Assembly: GCA_028714695.1 (NCBI GenBank)
Contig: JAQTLX010000010.1
Location: forward strand, 1-64,000
DNA from: Ignavibacteria bacterium
GTDB taxonomy: Bacteria; Bacteroidota; Ignavibacteria; Tepidaquicellales; Tepidaquicellaceae
DNA length: 64,000 bases
Reading direction: 5' to 3'
The position numbers were made by a program, and so were the translations under genes. The notes below the pieces were generated by a model, which saw nothing but the letters and a program-made list of their open reading frames with translations, did not search any database and was not told where the DNA came from. This document shows, piece by piece, positions 62,416-64,000 of the stretch (position 1 is the stretch's first letter; every line of letters begins with the position of its first letter).

Positions 62416-64000
62416 TTATTTTAACAGGAGCATTCTTTTTGTTTCCAAAAAATTACCGGCCGACAATTTATAAAAATACACTCCGCTTGATAATCCGTCC
62501 GCATTGAAATTGACTTCGTATGTTCCCGGCTGCATTCTTTCATTCACAAGCGCCGCAACTTCCTTTCCCAGAATGTCATAAACCTTAAGAGTTATTATGC
62601 CGTTTTCAGATTTCAATTTTCCGTTTTCAGGAATCGAAAACCTGATTTTAGTGGAAGGATTGAACGGGTTAGGAAAATTCTGGCTCAAAGAAAACGAAGT
62701 CGGGACTTCTGTCGAAATATTCTGCACTCCTATTACAAAATTATTATTATAAAACTGCCAGGCAACAGCGGCAAGTTGTTTCAACTTTGTCACTGAATTC
62801 AGATTGTTCGTTCCTCTCGCAACCAACTGACATATTATTACAGTCTGAGTATCACCGGGACTCACAACAAGATTAGACGCCCCTGTACCCATGATGTATC
62901 TTCTGTCTCCTGGCGGATTAGAGAATGTAGTAATAGTATCTCCACCGATACAATTTTTAATTTGAGCCATATTCGTATTTCCATTGTAACCGAATTCAGT
63001 CCATCCTGTATTTGTTTCAGGTTCTCCGGTATAAACTTTAATGCTTCGCTGTTTTGTAAAAGGATGATGCCAATATGCTCCGTCTTTTTTATATCCTCTT
63101 AAATAATTATATGCTTCTATGGGTAAACTGGGATCAAGTAAGCATGTCAATGATTGATCATTCGTAAAATAAACAAACGAGGTCATATTCAAATTTACTG
63201 GAACAGAACCTTTTATTTTTGCACCTTTAAGAATAATCTTTCCCGCCGCCGGAGGATTCGCGCCGTAACTCGGCGGGTTCCCGTCTCCGTCCATATTATC
63301 GGCATTATACATATAACCTAATTGCAACACAGTATCGCAGCCGATATAATCATCATTTGCATTTCCCAAATCTTCATCACATATGAATGACATAAAAGTC
63401 GAATCCCAGACATTGCTCCCTTTATTAATTATTTCATATTTCATAAACTGCATGTCCGCATATTCCTCTTTTGAATATCCCCATGCAGTAAAATGGGTTT
63501 CGGTGAACAGCGGAAGTGTGCCACCCGAAAATCCTTCGCTTTGGTTGTGCGAAAACTGGAATCCGTCAGTCATACATATAAATACGGTTTGCCGGGCATT
63601 GTGAACACCCGGTGTATCAATTCCCTGGTCATAAATACCATTATTGTTTACATCATAATATGGCGCACCGTAAGGCACCATCCTGTACCAGTTTGCCCAA
63701 TCCGGATTCGAAGGACCGTCTCCTCTCGAGACTTTGTACAATTTGAAATTCGTATTCGAATCAGGAACGCCGTTATTTATAAACCCGGGAGAATATTCAC
63801 CCTTATAAGAACAAGATACTAGACGAATTGCGTTCAACACTTTTGCACCAATTGTTAAACCTGCCGAAAATCCTATAAATCTGTTAGAACCCGCAGGCCA
63901 CATACATCCCGGAGTGTTACTTGTCCTTATATCCTGATTGAAAGTACCTGTGTTCTGTATCCAGGTGGACATTCGATTCGGTTCAAGCAAAATCTGTTGT
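62416..64000 (-). CDS. T9SS-secreted protein, 5' end outside the window
   Basis: The frame stays open to the right edge (residues before the first Met read QQIL), so the gene is partial: at least 528 residues. The body has many Gly/Asn/Trp/Tyr-rich beta segments and recurring Asp/Asn-Gly turns, with no recognised enzyme motif. The final 85 residues are a T9SS type A sorting domain (SQNFPNPFNP ... GVYFYKL ... RMLLLK). The signal peptide must lie beyond the window. Cargo function is unknown. Confidence 0.85.
   Translation of the reverse strand, partial: QQILLEPNRMSTWIQNTGTFNQDIRTSNTPGCMWPAGSNRFIGFSAGLTIGAKVLNAIRLVSCSYKGEYSPGFINNGVPDSNTNFKLYKVSRGDGPSNPDWANWYRMVPYGAPYYDVNNNGIYDQGIDTPGVHNARQTVFICMTDGFQFSHNQSEGFSGGTLPLFTETHFTAWGYSKEEYADMQFMKYEIINKGSNVWDSTFMSFICDEDLGNANDDYIGCDTVLQLGYMYNADNMDGDGNPPSYGANPPAAGKIILKGAKIKGSVPVNLNMTSFVYFTNDQSLTCLLDPSLPIEAYNYLRGYKKDGAYWHHPFTKQRSIKVYTGEPETNTGWTEFGYNGNTNMAQIKNCIGGDTITTFSNPPGDRRYIMGTGASNLVVSPGDTQTVIICQLVARGTNNLNSVTKLKQLAAVAWQFYNNNFVIGVQNISTEVPTSFSLSQNFPNPFNPSTKIRFSIPENGKLKSENGIITLKVYDILGKEVAALVNERMQPGTYEVNFNADGLSSGVYFYKLSAGNFLETKRMLLLK

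Overview
The window looks like a chromosomal piece of an AT-rich, Gram-negative bacterium of the Bacteroidota-Ignavibacteriota (Chlorobi-side) lineage. Four secreted proteins end in the type IX secretion sorting domain (motif SQNYPNPFNP, then a lysine-rich tail ending LIK or LLK). Many proteins end in the aromatic residue typical of outer-membrane beta-barrels, Shine-Dalgarno sequences are mostly weak, and the primary sigma factor is the short 285-residue type. The phylum call is inference from these features; no 16S gene is present.

Layout. 1-1131 is non-coding and repeat-rich (129-bp tandem units, a 19-bp triplet repeat and a degenerate 106-bp repeat). 1132-8069 (minus) is a TetR-controlled tripartite RND efflux pump with near-identical operators on both sides of tetR, plus a small barrel protein. 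8195-11436 (minus) is an Mla-type lipid transport operon (barrel, MlaE, MlaF, MlaD). 11555-16832 (plus) holds a beta-carbonic anhydrase and then a signalling cassette: a cluster of palindromes, a sigma-54 -24/-12 promoter, a membrane-anchored GcvH-like protein lacking the lipoyl lysine, a sensor kinase with two periplasmic haem motifs, an NtrC-type activator and an archaemetzincin. 17100-21815 has an RRM RNA-binding protein and acetate metabolism (acs, ackA, pta). 21986-30327 is rich in barrels and T9SS cargo (a zinc phospholipase C-like protein and a gingipain-type C25 protease). 30388-37672 carries iorBA, a PDZ-hydrolase, a lipoprotein and maeB. 37813-47947 has fmdB, the primary sigma factor, a truncated S10 gene set (rplW-rplD-rplC-rpsJ), tuf, tRNA-Ile(UAU), fusA, rpsG, rpsL, an IMPACT protein, pcm and the c-di-AMP synthase cdaA. 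48091-59503 has two TonB receptors, an Asp-box T9SS protein, a protein made of exact 24-residue tryptophan repeats, two peptidase-like proteins and a FadL-type channel. 59896-62283 is an array of six tandem paralogous small secreted ten-cysteine proteins. The window ends inside another T9SS cargo gene.

How the parts fit. Much of the window serves the envelope: efflux, lipid transport, TonB uptake, FadL import and T9SS export. Central metabolism includes acetate activation and release (Acs, Pta-AckA), a malic enzyme carrying a phosphotransacetylase-like domain, and indolepyruvate oxidoreductase for amino-acid fermentation. The two best candidates for undescribed systems are the six-gene cysteine-rich array (59896-62283) and the haem-sensor/sigma-54/GcvH-like/archaemetzincin cassette (12317-16832). 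The 24-residue tryptophan-repeat protein (54713-55294) is the third.
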